From: an uncultured Pelagibacteraceae bacterium | Lineage (GTDB): Bacteria > Pseudomonadota > Alphaproteobacteria > Pelagibacterales > Pelagibacteraceae | Direction of reading: 5' to 3' | Length of the DNA stretch: 59,658 nt | NCBI GenBank assembly: GCA_902541315.1 | Contig: CACBQF010000002.1 | Span: forward strand, 89,987 to 149,644 | Shown here: positions 9,201 through 16,748 of the stretch, one piece after another | Layout of the letters: each line of letters begins with the position of its first letter | Numbering within the stretch: the stretch's first letter is position 1 | The notes under the pieces: model-generated | Told to the model about the DNA's origin: nothing | The model's database searches: none | What the model saw: the letters and a program-made list of their open reading frames with translations, nothing else | Made by a program: the position numbers and the translations under genes

Positions 9201-9345
9201 GGGTTCAACTATTTTAGGTGGAATGATTATTTCTACATTTTTTACATTATATATTACTCCATCAATGTACTTAGCTTTAGCTAAAAATACAAAAAGAATA
9301 GACGAAGTTGATTTAGAATTAAAAAAAGAATTATCTAAAAAATAA
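6217..9345 (+). CDS. RND efflux transporter, inner-membrane pump (AcrB family)
   Basis: A 1042-residue proton-driven efflux pump of the HAE-1-like RND family, full length. Seen: the N-terminal RPAVSWVMSL helix, two large periplasmic loops (about 35-335 and 560-860), and 12 membrane segments. The proton-relay aspartates in TM4 (Asp406 and Asp407 in GIITDDSVIMTD) and the TM10 lysine (Lys930 in STKNSILIVDYANR) are present, so the pump should be active. ATG follows the adaptor stop codon directly. The 3' end overlaps the convergent SLT-like lipoprotein gene by 11 bases. The substrate is unknown. Confidence 0.95.
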   Translation: MFITELSIKRPAVSWVMSLILIIFGLFVFWKLPVRELPDGIQPPVVQVQVNYNSASASIIDQEVTQVIEDVIGGAEGIKNIDSKSENGRSTINIEFDTSINLDNAANDIRERVARVVDNLPTESEPPQILKRAAGFTTTMWLSLSSSTWSDLELGDYAKRYLVDQFSSVKNVGRILVGGLRELSIRVWIDPIKLAANDLTINEVEVAIRGENISLPAGTLEADNIDLTLNLDKSYNDIDSIKQLPIKKTNNKVILLSDIANIEFGPVSEKTLFKAQTKDQINLKTVGIGIYARSGASTVELSKDIKKKIIEVRKSLPEELDLRVSFNRANYVEAAIEEVYKTLVIAFVLVVLIIYLFLGNLKAVVVPAIALPVSLIASFLGLYIFGLSINIFVLLSFILAIGIITDDSVIMTDAIYRRIENGETPLVAAYKGSKQISFAIIATTLILVAVFLPLVFIEGISGTLFRETAIALSFSIVISSFVALTLSPMLASKFLNKKSSKKIFIQKFEKVFLNFAKFYRETLDVIVHKTKLVGIFIVFIIISSILLFSFSKKELLPMEDRGAYLIIGATDEGSSFEYTQEQAQKVEARLIPLLQSEDSPYSRFIMRVPGFGNSANSFNSFIIIALLDDWKKRKKGQQIILREAIGKIVTLPQALAFPISPQSIRVSNYNKPVQMVIYGNSYEELEEIQTQIIQKIRSNKNLSRIESDYNRNKPEVKLIINKNKAKDLGVTTKAIGETLETLYGGKRITTFNKLGREYPIIVQQYLSDRRNKEGVSKIFVRSDTTGKLISLANLVSFKEEGSAKELSRYNRQRAVTISANINEGYTLIEAIRFFEDVMKNLAPKNQITWKGKSEEIKETSNELFIIFILSLLTAYLVMAATFNSFIHPFIIVLTVPLAIFGGLVFILFLNSSVNIFSQIALIILIGISTKNSILIVDYANRIRTTGKNIESAVKEACSVRFRPIIMTSLSTMIAMMPLVIGNIGPGAGEGSRLAVGSTILGGMIISTFFTLYITPSMYLALAKNTKRIDEVDLELKKELSKK

Positions 9346-9934
9346 TATATTTATTTTTATTAAGAGATTTACTGCACTCTGATAATTGTCTCTTATAAAG
9401 ACCAGCTTGTTTTTCCACTTTTTTAGCTAATCCAATTACCTTCTTATTCTTTCTGTAATGTTTGAAATTCCCCCAGCCTTCATGGTAAGCAAGATACTGC
9501 TTGAAAGCATCTTTTTTTGAAATTTTTAAAATTGTTTGAGTTTTATTTGTATACCAACCAATAAAGTCTACACTATCTTTAAATCTTGCTCTCGTGGCTA
9601 ATTTATTTCCAGTCTCTTTTTTATATTGTTCCCATGTTCCTTTAACTGCTTGTGAGTAACCGAATGAACTTGATGGTCTTTTATAAGGAATAACTTTAAA
9701 AATTTTTTGTCTTGCAGGTTTTGCTAACCAATCGAAGTCTGACTCCATTTTTATAATTGCAAGTTGAATATAAATCGGAGTGCCCCATTTTTTTTCAACT
9801 TTTTTCGTGTGTTTATACCAAAGATATCTCTCGTTAAATATTGAGCAACTATTTGAAGTGTTTGATGGAATTGATGAACAACTTGTTAAGAAAAAAAAAA
9901 ATAAAATAATTAATTTATTTTTTAAATAAGCCAT
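9335..9934 (-). CDS. Transglycosylase SLT-domain lipoprotein
   Basis: A 199-residue lipoprotein with signal sequence and lipobox LTSC (Cys19). The mature protein resembles the lytic transglycosylase SLT fold: a putative catalytic glutamate in AIIKMESDF (Glu64), then the SFGYSQAVKGTWEQY block that matches the GLMQ-type core motif, and a YLAYHEGWGNF C-terminal helix. It would cleave the glycan strands of peptidoglycan in the periplasm. GYSQ replaces the canonical G-L-M/S-Q, so activity is probable but not certain. It overlaps the end of the upstream VanZ-like gene by 20 bases, and converges on the RND pump with an 11-base overlap. Confidence 0.78.
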   Translation of the reverse strand: MAYLKNKLIILFFFFLTSCSSIPSNTSNSCSIFNERYLWYKHTKKVEKKWGTPIYIQLAIIKMESDFDWLAKPARQKIFKVIPYKRPSSSFGYSQAVKGTWEQYKKETGNKLATRARFKDSVDFIGWYTNKTQTILKISKKDAFKQYLAYHEGWGNFKHYRKNKKVIGLAKKVEKQAGLYKRQLSECSKSLNKNKYIIF

Positions 9935-10310
9935 ATTTATTTATAATTTTCTTAATAAAAATTACAACTATCACTCCAAATATATTTCCGAAAAGGTCTT
10001 GCCATTGAAAACTTCTTTCAGGTATTAATAGGTGAAAAACTTCTAGAATTATCGACAATACTAGCAAGTAAATTATTAATATTTTAGTTTCGTTAAATTT
10101 ATAAAAGGTAAAAAAACCTACCATTGATAACAAAATAAAGACATAAAAATGATTCGATGATATTATAAAGTCACGTGTTATTTGAGGTTGCATTTTAATA
10201 TCACCATGTAGAAAAAAACCAATCAAACTACCTGGAAAAATATATAAAAAAATCAGACAAAAATTCAGAAAGTAAAAAATTATTTTATATTTAGAAAAAA
10301 ATTTTATCAT
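9915..10310 (-). CDS. VanZ-like membrane protein
   Basis: A 131-residue protein with four hydrophobic segments (about 8-28, 50-70, 76-93, 107-123). The block EVFHLLIPERSFQWQDLFGNIFG matches the VanZ-like family pattern of Glu, Pro-x-Arg, Asp and Asn-x-x-Gly residues at the start of the last helix. The biochemical function of these proteins is not known; VanZ itself gives low-level teicoplanin resistance. Coupling by overlap to an SLT-type peptidoglycan enzyme gene hints at an envelope role. The start is ATG 10310; the divergent gpmA begins 44 bases away. Confidence 0.75.
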   Translation of the reverse strand: MIKFFSKYKIIFYFLNFCLIFLYIFPGSLIGFFLHGDIKMQPQITRDFIISSNHFYVFILLSMVGFFTFYKFNETKILIIYLLVLSIILEVFHLLIPERSFQWQDLFGNIFGVIVVIFIKKIINKYGLFKK

Positions 10311-10353
10311 TAATTATATAGTTTTATTTATAAATATATTTTAAAAATATAAT

Positions 10354-11067
10354 ATGAGTTTTTTAATACTTGTAAGACATGGACAAAGTACCTGGAATCT
10401 TGAGAAAAAATTTACAGGATGGGTTGACGTAGATATTACAGAAACAGGAAAATCTGAGGCTAAAAAAGCCGGTCAACTTATTAAGGAACAAAACCTTAAA
10501 ATAAACTATTATTATTCATCTGTTCAACTAAGAGCAAAACATACCCTAAAAATTATAAAAGAAATTTTAAATGATGAAAAAGAATTTAAATCTGCCTGGC
10601 AGCTTAACGAGAGACATTATGGAGCTCTTACTGGTTTAAATAAGATAGAAATGGCAAAAAAAATTGGTGAAAAAAAAGTGCACGAGTTTCGTAGATCTTG
10701 GGATATGAGACCAGATGCCCTAAGTAAAGAAAGTCCACACCATCCTAGTAATATAAGTATTTATAAAAATGTTCCAGAGGAACTTATTCCAAGCACAGAG
10801 TCTTTAAAAGATACTTACGATAGAGTCGTTAAATTTTTTGAGGAAGAAATCCAAGAAAAATTGAGAGATACTAATATTTTAATTTCAGCCCATGGCAATT
10901 CTATTAGAGCTTTATGCAAAAAACTTTTTAAATTAGATAACAATCTGATTTCAAATCTAGAAATACCTACAGGAAATCCTTTATTGATAAAGTTAGACAA
11001 TAATTTGAAAATCACAAAATGTGAGTATCTTGATAAAAAGAGGGCTAAAGATCTTTTAGTTTTTTGA
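10354..11067 (+). CDS. gpmA: 2,3-bisphosphoglycerate-dependent phosphoglycerate mutase
   Basis: A 237-residue histidine phosphatase-superfamily enzyme that interconverts 3- and 2-phosphoglycerate in the cytoplasm. The phosphohistidine motif LVRHGQSTWN is at residues 6-15 (His9) and the second histidine is in SAHGNSIRAL. The FTGWVDVDITETG block and the LNERHYGALTGLNK block are typical of the cofactor-dependent mutase. Length is normal. A TATAAT-like hexamer lies immediately before the ATG, and no clear ribosome binding site is seen, so a leaderless or very short leader transcript is possible. Its 3' end overlaps murU (convergent) by 23 bases. Confidence 0.95.
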   Translation: MSFLILVRHGQSTWNLEKKFTGWVDVDITETGKSEAKKAGQLIKEQNLKINYYYSSVQLRAKHTLKIIKEILNDEKEFKSAWQLNERHYGALTGLNKIEMAKKIGEKKVHEFRRSWDMRPDALSKESPHHPSNISIYKNVPEELIPSTESLKDTYDRVVKFFEEEIQEKLRDTNILISAHGNSIRALCKKLFKLDNNLISNLEIPTGNPLLIKLDNNLKITKCEYLDKKRAKDLLVF

Positions 11068-11734
11068 AAGTTTCTAAATTAGTTAAATGATAGAATTTAT
11101 TTAAGCTTTCATATCCATTAAGTTGATTCTTTTTTCGTAGTTCTTTCCATACTTCTAAAATTGAAAAATTTTTTAAAACATAATTTTCAAACAAACCTTT
11201 ATTAAAAATTTTACAACCAATATAAATAAAATTATTATCGTCACCTTTTTGCAATAAATTATCTTTTAATTTAAAATCTCCATTAAAGCTCTTATCAAAA
11301 CTTAGTTTTTTATCTGCAACTAAAAGAATGCAATTCAATTTATTAGAAAAATAAAAATCTTGCATTTTATTTATTTCATTAACGTATTTATAGTTCCACA
11401 AAGTATCAGGATTAAAAACTAAAAAATCTTGATCTGTGGTATCTTTCACTAAATTCATTATACCACCGCCTGTATCCAAAATATTTCTTCCATCTTCTTT
11501 AATCTCAATATCTACCTCAAAATTTTTCATTTTAATAAATTCATTTATTTGATCTCCAAGGTGAAATGTATTTATAAGAATTTTTTTTATACCAAGTTTG
11601 GAAATTACATTAATACAGTTTTCTAAAATTGTAGTATCTTTGATTTTCAGCAGAGGTTTTGGAGTTTCAAGAGTTAGGGGATTCAGTCTTTTACCAAAAC
11701 CTGCACATAATATTAATGCAGTTCTAATTCTCAT
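11045..11734 (-). CDS. murU: Nucleotidyltransferase, probable MurNAc-1-phosphate uridylyltransferase
   Basis: A 229-residue sugar-1-phosphate nucleotidyltransferase. The N-terminal signature LILCAGFGKRLNPLTLETPKPLL binds the nucleotide; IKEDGRNILDTGGGI and the FLVFNPDTLW aspartate segment follow. Its short length (no C-terminal beta-helix) and position directly behind an aminoglycoside-phosphotransferase-like kinase match the MurU-AmgK pair that converts MurNAc to UDP-MurNAc, bypassing de novo synthesis. The assignment rests largely on this pairing; mannose-1-phosphate guanylyltransferase-like activity is the alternative. Its ATG overlaps the kinase stop by four bases (ATGA). Confidence 0.82.
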   Translation of the reverse strand: MRIRTALILCAGFGKRLNPLTLETPKPLLKIKDTTILENCINVISKLGIKKILINTFHLGDQINEFIKMKNFEVDIEIKEDGRNILDTGGGIMNLVKDTTDQDFLVFNPDTLWNYKYVNEINKMQDFYFSNKLNCILLVADKKLSFDKSFNGDFKLKDNLLQKGDDNNFIYIGCKIFNKGLFENYVLKNFSILEVWKELRKKNQLNGYESLNKFYHLTNLETFKKLKDL

Positions 11735-12672
11735 TTAATTTTTTTTTCAAAATTTTGACTTAATAAACTTTTTAAATCAAAGAATACTTCGTTTTCTTTA
11801 ATACGCATATTTATTAATTCCCATGTATATGGAATTAATTTAATATACTTTTTTTTCCCATCTCTCAAAGATAAACGTGTAAAAATTCCAATTATCTTAA
11901 GATTTCTTAAAACTGATAATATTTCAAAATCATTTTTAAATTTATTCTTTATCAAATTTTTTTGTTTTTTAAGGTAGTAATCATAAACTTTTTTTTTAAA
12001 TGATTTTGATGTCTTAAATCTTACATCGTCAATCAGAGATGCCAAATCGTATGCCCTATTTCCAATTAAAGCATCTTGACTATCTATAACTCCTATTTCA
12101 TTCCTGACTAACATAAGATTTGATACATGAAAATCTCTATGGACAAACACATTATTTTTTAAACTTAATTTTGATATTAATTCCTTAATTACTTTGTTAA
12201 ATTTTTTTGAAAAAGTTTTTTTTTTAGAGTTTTTTAATTTTTCATCTGCATACCATTTACTAAATAAATTAGCCTCATTGATTAAAATTTTTTCGTTATA
12301 TTTAGGAATATGATAAATCTTATTTTTAAAATTTTTTATACTTCTATTCTTTATTAATTGTATTCCAATCAATAAATCTATTATTTTTTTAAAATATAAA
12401 AATTTATTAACTTTTTTTCTTTTTAGAATTTTAAATATTGTGTGGTCACCAAAATCTTGAATTTCTATATAGTTTTTTTTGTAATTCTCTTTAATTAATT
12501 TTGGAGCTAAAATTTTATTTTTATTTAATATTCTATTTATTGCCTCATATATAATTAAATTTTTAATTTTTTCTTTTTTTGCAAGGACTATTATAGAATT
12601 AGAGTTTTTACGTTTTTTTCTGTAAAATTTTCTGAAAGACGCATCACCCTTTATTTTTTTCAAATTTTTCAT
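11731..12672 (-). CDS. amgK: Aminoglycoside-phosphotransferase-fold kinase, probable MurNAc/GlcNAc anomeric kinase
   Basis: A 313-residue APH-fold kinase. The catalytic loop VFVHRDFHVSNLMLV (Asp in HRDFH) and the metal-binding IGVIDSQDALIGNRAYDLASL segment are clear. AmgK phosphorylates the anomeric hydroxyl of MurNAc, and MurU then adds UMP; the adjacent murU supports this. The N-terminal ATP loop (GDASFRKFYR) is also typical. I use ATG 12672; a TTG three bases upstream is in frame but less likely. The gene is exceptionally lysine-, isoleucine- and asparagine-rich, as expected for this AT content. It follows tsaE after six bases. Confidence 0.8.
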   Translation of the reverse strand: MKNLKKIKGDASFRKFYRKKRKNSNSIIVLAKKEKIKNLIIYEAINRILNKNKILAPKLIKENYKKNYIEIQDFGDHTIFKILKRKKVNKFLYFKKIIDLLIGIQLIKNRSIKNFKNKIYHIPKYNEKILINEANLFSKWYADEKLKNSKKKTFSKKFNKVIKELISKLSLKNNVFVHRDFHVSNLMLVRNEIGVIDSQDALIGNRAYDLASLIDDVRFKTSKSFKKKVYDYYLKKQKNLIKNKFKNDFEILSVLRNLKIIGIFTRLSLRDGKKKYIKLIPYTWELINMRIKENEVFFDLKSLLSQNFEKKIK

Positions 12673-12678
12673 CAAAAA

Positions 12679-13134
12679 TTATAGTTTTAGACCTTTAATT
12701 TGTACTGATCTTTTTTGATAATCATCCTCATATTTAAAAAATAATTCTATCAATTTCTCAGGTTTTTTTTGAATAATCTCGGGCCATTCTATTAATGTAA
12801 TTGTATTTAGATTATCTTCAAATAAACCCAGGCTTTTTAATTCACCATCATTTTTTAATCTAAATAAATCGTAATGATTTATAAAAAATTTATTCACATT
12901 GTATTGGTTTAAAAGATTAAATGTAGGGCTTGTCACCTCTGTAATTTTTATTTTATTCTTTTGTTGAAAAGCATTAATGAGATATTTTATGAAAGTAGTT
13001 TTGCCTACTCCCATTTCACCGTATACAAAAACTATATAATTTGGCTTAACTTTATTTAAAAAATTCTTAGCGAATTCTTTGGTATCTTTTTCAGAATTTA
13101 AAATTATTTTATCACTGTTAGTAGCGATAGGCAT
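12679..13134 (-). CDS. tsaE: tRNA threonylcarbamoyladenosine biosynthesis ATPase TsaE
   Basis: A P-loop ATPase of about 151 residues that works with TsaB and TsaD in making t6A37 on ANN-decoding tRNAs. The Walker A motif [10 protein letters not shown], the [13 protein letters not shown] block and the NHYDLFRL plus LIEWPE motifs are all diagnostic. Start uncertain: ATG 13134 overlaps the ahcY 3' end by 17 bases. An ATG at 13152 and a GTG at 13164 are in frame but would add residues unlike family N-termini. TsaE upstream of amgK-murU is a common alphaproteobacterial order. Confidence 0.92.
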   Translation of the reverse strand: MPIATNSDKIILNSEKDTKEFAKNFLNKVKPNYIVFVYGEMGVGKTTFIKYLINAFQQKNKIKITEVTSPTFNLLNQYNVNKFFINHYDLFRLKNDGELKSLGLFEDNLNTITLIEWPEIIQKKPEKLIELFFKYEDDYQKRSVQIKGLKL

Positions 13135-14404
13135 TTGGTTTGAATGGACCATTAACGCCGACACTTATATAGTCTGCTTGATCTTTAGATAGTTTGGTTA
13201 ACTTTGCACCAACTTTCTTTAAATGTAGAGTAGCAACTTTTTCATCTAAATGTTTTGGCAAGACATATACTTTATTTTCATAATTTTTGTGATTGTTCCA
13301 AAGTTCTATTTGTGCAATTACTTGATTGGTAAATGATGCACTCATCACGAAGCTTGGATGCCCAGTTGCACATCCTAAATTGACTAGTCTGCCCTCCGCT
13401 AGAAGAATTATCCTTTTTTTACTTGGTAATTCGATTTCATGGACTTGAGGTTTAATCTCTGTCCATTTATAATTTTTTAAAGCATCAACCTGAATTTCAT
13501 TATCAAAATGACCGATATTACATAGTATTGCTCTATCTTTCATTTCTCTCATATGATCAGCAGTAACAATATCTTTATTACCAGTAGCTGTAACAATAAT
13601 ATCTGCTTGGCCTATAGCATCCTCCATTAGAACAACCTCATAACCTTCCATAGCAGCTTGTAGAGCACAAATTGGATCTGCTTCAGTGACCAAAACTCTA
13701 GCGCCACTTTGTCTAAGTGAGGCGGCACTACCTTTTCCCACATCGCCAAAACCTGCCACAATAGCGACTTTTCCAGACATCATTACATCTGTTGCCCTTC
13801 GTATTCCGTCGACTAAACTTTCTCTACAACCATAAAGATTATCAAATTTTGATTTTGTAACAGAGTCATTAACATTTATGGCTGGAACTAACAGTGATTT
13901 ATCTTTTTCCATTTTATTAAGAGCTTTAATTCCGGTTGTAGTTTCTTCAGAGACGCCTTTAACGTCTTTTAATAAATCTTTATATTCTTTATGCATTATT
14001 GCAGTAAGATCGCCACCATCATCTAAAAGCATGTTTGGTTTCCAATCTTTGTTTCCTATGATTGTTTGTTTAATGCACCATAAATATTCCTCTTCCGTCT
14101 CACCTTTCCAAGCATAAACGGGTATTCCTACTTTAGCTATAGCAGCAGCAGCATGGTCTTGAGTAGAAAAAATATTGCAAGATGACCACCTTACTTCTGC
14201 ACCTAAATTGGCTAATGTTTCAATCAATACTGCTGTTTGAATAGTCATGTGCAAACAACCAATAATCTTTGCTCCTTTAAGGGGAGATTTCCCTTTATAT
14301 TCCTCTCTTAATGCCATCAATCCAGGCATTTCACTCTCAGCTATTGAGATTTCCTTACGTCCAAATTCTGCTTGAGATATATCTTTAACTTTAAAATCTG
14401 CCAT
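13118..14404 (-). CDS. ahcY: Adenosylhomocysteinase
   Basis: A 428-residue NAD-dependent enzyme that hydrolyses S-adenosylhomocysteine to adenosine and homocysteine, completing the methyl cycle. Seen: [23 protein letters not shown] near the N-terminus, the ETTTGIKAL block, the NAD-binding [16 protein letters not shown] motif at about residues 217-232, and the canonical C-terminus PFKPNAYRY that closes the active site of the neighbouring subunit. Length is normal. No SAH riboswitch is visible in the 45-base gap that separates it from chvG, so it may be read from a promoter inside the chvG end. Confidence 0.97.
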   Translation of the reverse strand: MADFKVKDISQAEFGRKEISIAESEMPGLMALREEYKGKSPLKGAKIIGCLHMTIQTAVLIETLANLGAEVRWSSCNIFSTQDHAAAAIAKVGIPVYAWKGETEEEYLWCIKQTIIGNKDWKPNMLLDDGGDLTAIMHKEYKDLLKDVKGVSEETTTGIKALNKMEKDKSLLVPAINVNDSVTKSKFDNLYGCRESLVDGIRRATDVMMSGKVAIVAGFGDVGKGSAASLRQSGARVLVTEADPICALQAAMEGYEVVLMEDAIGQADIIVTATGNKDIVTADHMREMKDRAILCNIGHFDNEIQVDALKNYKWTEIKPQVHEIELPSKKRIILLAEGRLVNLGCATGHPSFVMSASFTNQVIAQIELWNNHKNYENKVYVLPKHLDEKVATLHLKKVGAKLTKLSKDQADYISVGVNGPFKPNAYRY

Positions 14405-14449
14405 GATGTGGATCTTCTAACAACAAAGTTTTAATTAATCAATAGAACT

Positions 14450-15991
14450 TTATAACATTGGAAAAATGACTTCCATTCTTGCGCCCTTTTTGTCAGTTCG
14501 ATTTGATGCTTTAATTGAACCATTATGTAGATCAACTAAATTTTTAACAATATTCAATCCTAAACCAGAATGTTGGCCGAATTTATCTGGCCTATTACTA
14601 TAAAATCTCTTGAAAATTTTATTTGTATCTTTCTCCTTAAATCCATTTCCTTCATCCAAAACATCAATGTTAATTTTTTTGTCCTCTGATTGAGACACTT
14701 TAACAATTATATTTTTATTATCCTCACTAAAAGATATTGCATTATCTAAAAGATTTGCAATTATTTGTTCTATTCTATTTTCAATACCATTAATGTAGTA
14801 ATTTTTCTTACCATCATTTTCAAAAGATATTTCTATTCCTCTTTTCACTTTATAAATGTTATTAAAATCATCAACAACAGACTTTATAATAGGTTCAACA
14901 TCTAATTTTTTTATTTTTTCTTTACTTAAGGCTACCTCATCTTTTAGCATTTGAGAATAATCTGTGATTAATCTCTCTATTCTCTGAACATCATGACTTA
15001 AGATATTTAATAATTTCACTCTTTGATCCATATCATTTGTATCTTGTAGAATTTCTGAGGCGCTTTTAAGAGAGGCTAATGGATTTCTGATCTCATGCAC
15101 AAGATCAGTTGAAAAATTCTCAGCTTGTGAAATTCTTTTCTGTAATTCTAAAGTCATATCATCTAGAGAACTTGAGAGTAATCCAAGTTCATCATTTCTA
15201 AGTTTTAAATTCTCAATATTCGCAATCTTTGAATTTTTTTCTTTAATTGTTTTTGTGTAAGTGACCAAATTTTTAATTGGTTTCAAAAAATACCTATTTA
15301 AAACAAATGAAAAAATAAAGATTACTATTCCAACAGCTATAGCTGTTCTTATAATAAATGTTTTTCTTTCTTCAATGGCAGCTTTAATATCATTTGCGTT
15401 TTCGCTAATTGCTAAGTACCCAATATTTTTATCGTTTTTCATTACATTTTTAATAGTTGTTAGTTTGAATTTATTAAATTCATCTTCGGTAAACGTAAAA
15501 GGTATCCCATAATTTTTAGACTCAGCATAATTAGATAAGATATCTTTTAGTGATAAATTGTTTTCACTACCAATATTAATATTTTTATCCTCTGTAATTT
15601 CTTTTGTTTTATCTTCGTTTAATATATCTAATTCTATAATATCTAACCTTGTAGAAAATGATCTTGGGTCAAGATCTAACGTGTCTGTATCCCCAATTAA
15701 TTTTAATTCGTTATTAAAAAAAATAACTCTATCTAAATTTTGAAAAAGAAATCTTGTAGAAAACAAAAATTTTCTTATATCTTCCTCGATAAACTTAACG
15801 TTAAGTCTATTAAGATTATCAATAGTGTTGTTTATAATTTCGATATGGTTAGAAGATTTTTTCTTTATTAAATTTGGCTGAACATTTTCCAAGTAAATAA
15901 ATGTAAATAATCCAATTATTGTAAAAAAAATTAAGTTTATAAATAAAAATTTTTTTAATATGGACAAATTTTTAAGAAGGTTGCTTAGCAT
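14450..15991 (-). CDS. chvG: Sensor histidine kinase ChvG
   Basis: A 513-residue membrane histidine kinase. Two membrane helices (about 15-34 and 212-231) flank a periplasmic sensor domain of about 180 residues. A HAMP domain follows, then the H-box STDLVHEIRNPLASLKSA with phospho-acceptor His299, and the catalytic ATPase domain (N-box IIANLLDNAISFS; G-box GLGLNIVKNLV). With ChvI it forms the acid/envelope-stress two-component system known from Rhizobium and relatives. ATG overlaps the chvI stop by one base (TAATG). It is one of the few two-component systems expected in a streamlined SAR11 genome. Confidence 0.92.
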   Translation of the reverse strand: MLSNLLKNLSILKKFLFINLIFFTIIGLFTFIYLENVQPNLIKKKSSNHIEIINNTIDNLNRLNVKFIEEDIRKFLFSTRFLFQNLDRVIFFNNELKLIGDTDTLDLDPRSFSTRLDIIELDILNEDKTKEITEDKNINIGSENNLSLKDILSNYAESKNYGIPFTFTEDEFNKFKLTTIKNVMKNDKNIGYLAISENANDIKAAIEERKTFIIRTAIAVGIVIFIFSFVLNRYFLKPIKNLVTYTKTIKEKNSKIANIENLKLRNDELGLLSSSLDDMTLELQKRISQAENFSTDLVHEIRNPLASLKSASEILQDTNDMDQRVKLLNILSHDVQRIERLITDYSQMLKDEVALSKEKIKKLDVEPIIKSVVDDFNNIYKVKRGIEISFENDGKKNYYINGIENRIEQIIANLLDNAISFSEDNKNIIVKVSQSEDKKINIDVLDEGNGFKEKDTNKIFKRFYSNRPDKFGQHSGLGLNIVKNLVDLHNGSIKASNRTDKKGARMEVIFPML

Positions 15992-16698
15992 TAGCTAACA
16001 TTCCACCTATACCCACTTCCATATCTAGTCTCAATAGCTGAAAAGTCTGGATCAACTTTTTTAAATTTTTTTCTTATTCTTTTTACATGACTATCAATCG
16101 TACGGTCCTCAATATCTGTATCCTCTCTATAAGCAATATCCATCAACTGAGCTCTTTCTTTAATTATACCAGGTCTTTTTGCTAATTCTTTAACAAGTAA
16201 AAATTCTGTAGTAGTTAATTTATCAGGCAATTGTTTGCCATTCCATTCACATTCCAATTGTGACGGATCTAATTTTAATTTTCCATGAGAGATGATACTT
16301 TTATTCTCCTCAATAGTATCCTTTCTATCTTTCTTCCTAAGTTGAACTCTAATTCTCTCAATTAATACTTTTATTGAAAAACCTCCAGATTTTTTAACGA
16401 AATCATCTGCTCCTAACTTTAGTCCAAGCAATTCATCTATTTCATCATCTTTGGAAGTTAAAAATATCACTGGCAATGAGGTTTTTTTTCTCAATTTCTT
16501 TAATAACTCTTCTCCATCCATTTTTGGCATTTTTATATCTATGATTGCTAGATCAGGCGGAGTCCTTGTTAAGCCAATTAATGCACTTTCACCATCTATG
16601 TATGTCTGAACATTAAAACCCTCTTTTTCTAAAGCAATACTTAAGCTTGTCAGAATATTTCTATCATCATCAATTAAAGCAATAGTTTGTTTATGCAT
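15991..16698 (-). CDS. chvI: Response regulator ChvI (OmpR family)
   Basis: A 235-residue DNA-binding response regulator. The receiver domain (about 1-120) carries the acidic pocket LIDDDRN, phospho-acceptor Asp54 in AIIDIKMPKMDG, and the conserved Thr/Ser and Lys (FLTSKDDE). The C-terminal OmpR-type winged helix has the TTEFLLVKELAKRPG and DSHVKRIRKKF elements. It controls genes in response to phosphorylation by ChvG, the next gene. It starts 50 bases downstream of the polA stop, so it probably has its own promoter there. Confidence 0.94.
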   Translation of the reverse strand: MHKQTIALIDDDRNILTSLSIALEKEGFNVQTYIDGESALIGLTRTPPDLAIIDIKMPKMDGEELLKKLRKKTSLPVIFLTSKDDEIDELLGLKLGADDFVKKSGGFSIKVLIERIRVQLRKKDRKDTIEENKSIISHGKLKLDPSQLECEWNGKQLPDKLTTTEFLLVKELAKRPGIIKERAQLMDIAYREDTDIEDRTIDSHVKRIRKKFKKVDPDFSAIETRYGSGYRWNVS

Positions 16699-16748
16699 AC
16701 TACAATATAAAAATACTAAATTGTTCTAATTTGGGCAATCAAATTAAA

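Noticed and set aside
12179-12260. Long A/T homopolymers in amgK as possible frameshift sites
   Set aside because: The reading frame is continuous with catalytic motifs on both sides, so no frameshift needs to be invoked.
13118-14404. SAH riboswitch controlling ahcY
   Set aside because: The 45 bases before ahcY lack the conserved SAH-riboswitch core.
16728-16745. Hairpin behind polA (AATTTG/CAAATT) as terminator
   Set aside because: The six-bp, AT-only stem is not followed by a T-run on the minus strand; chance is likely in this composition.
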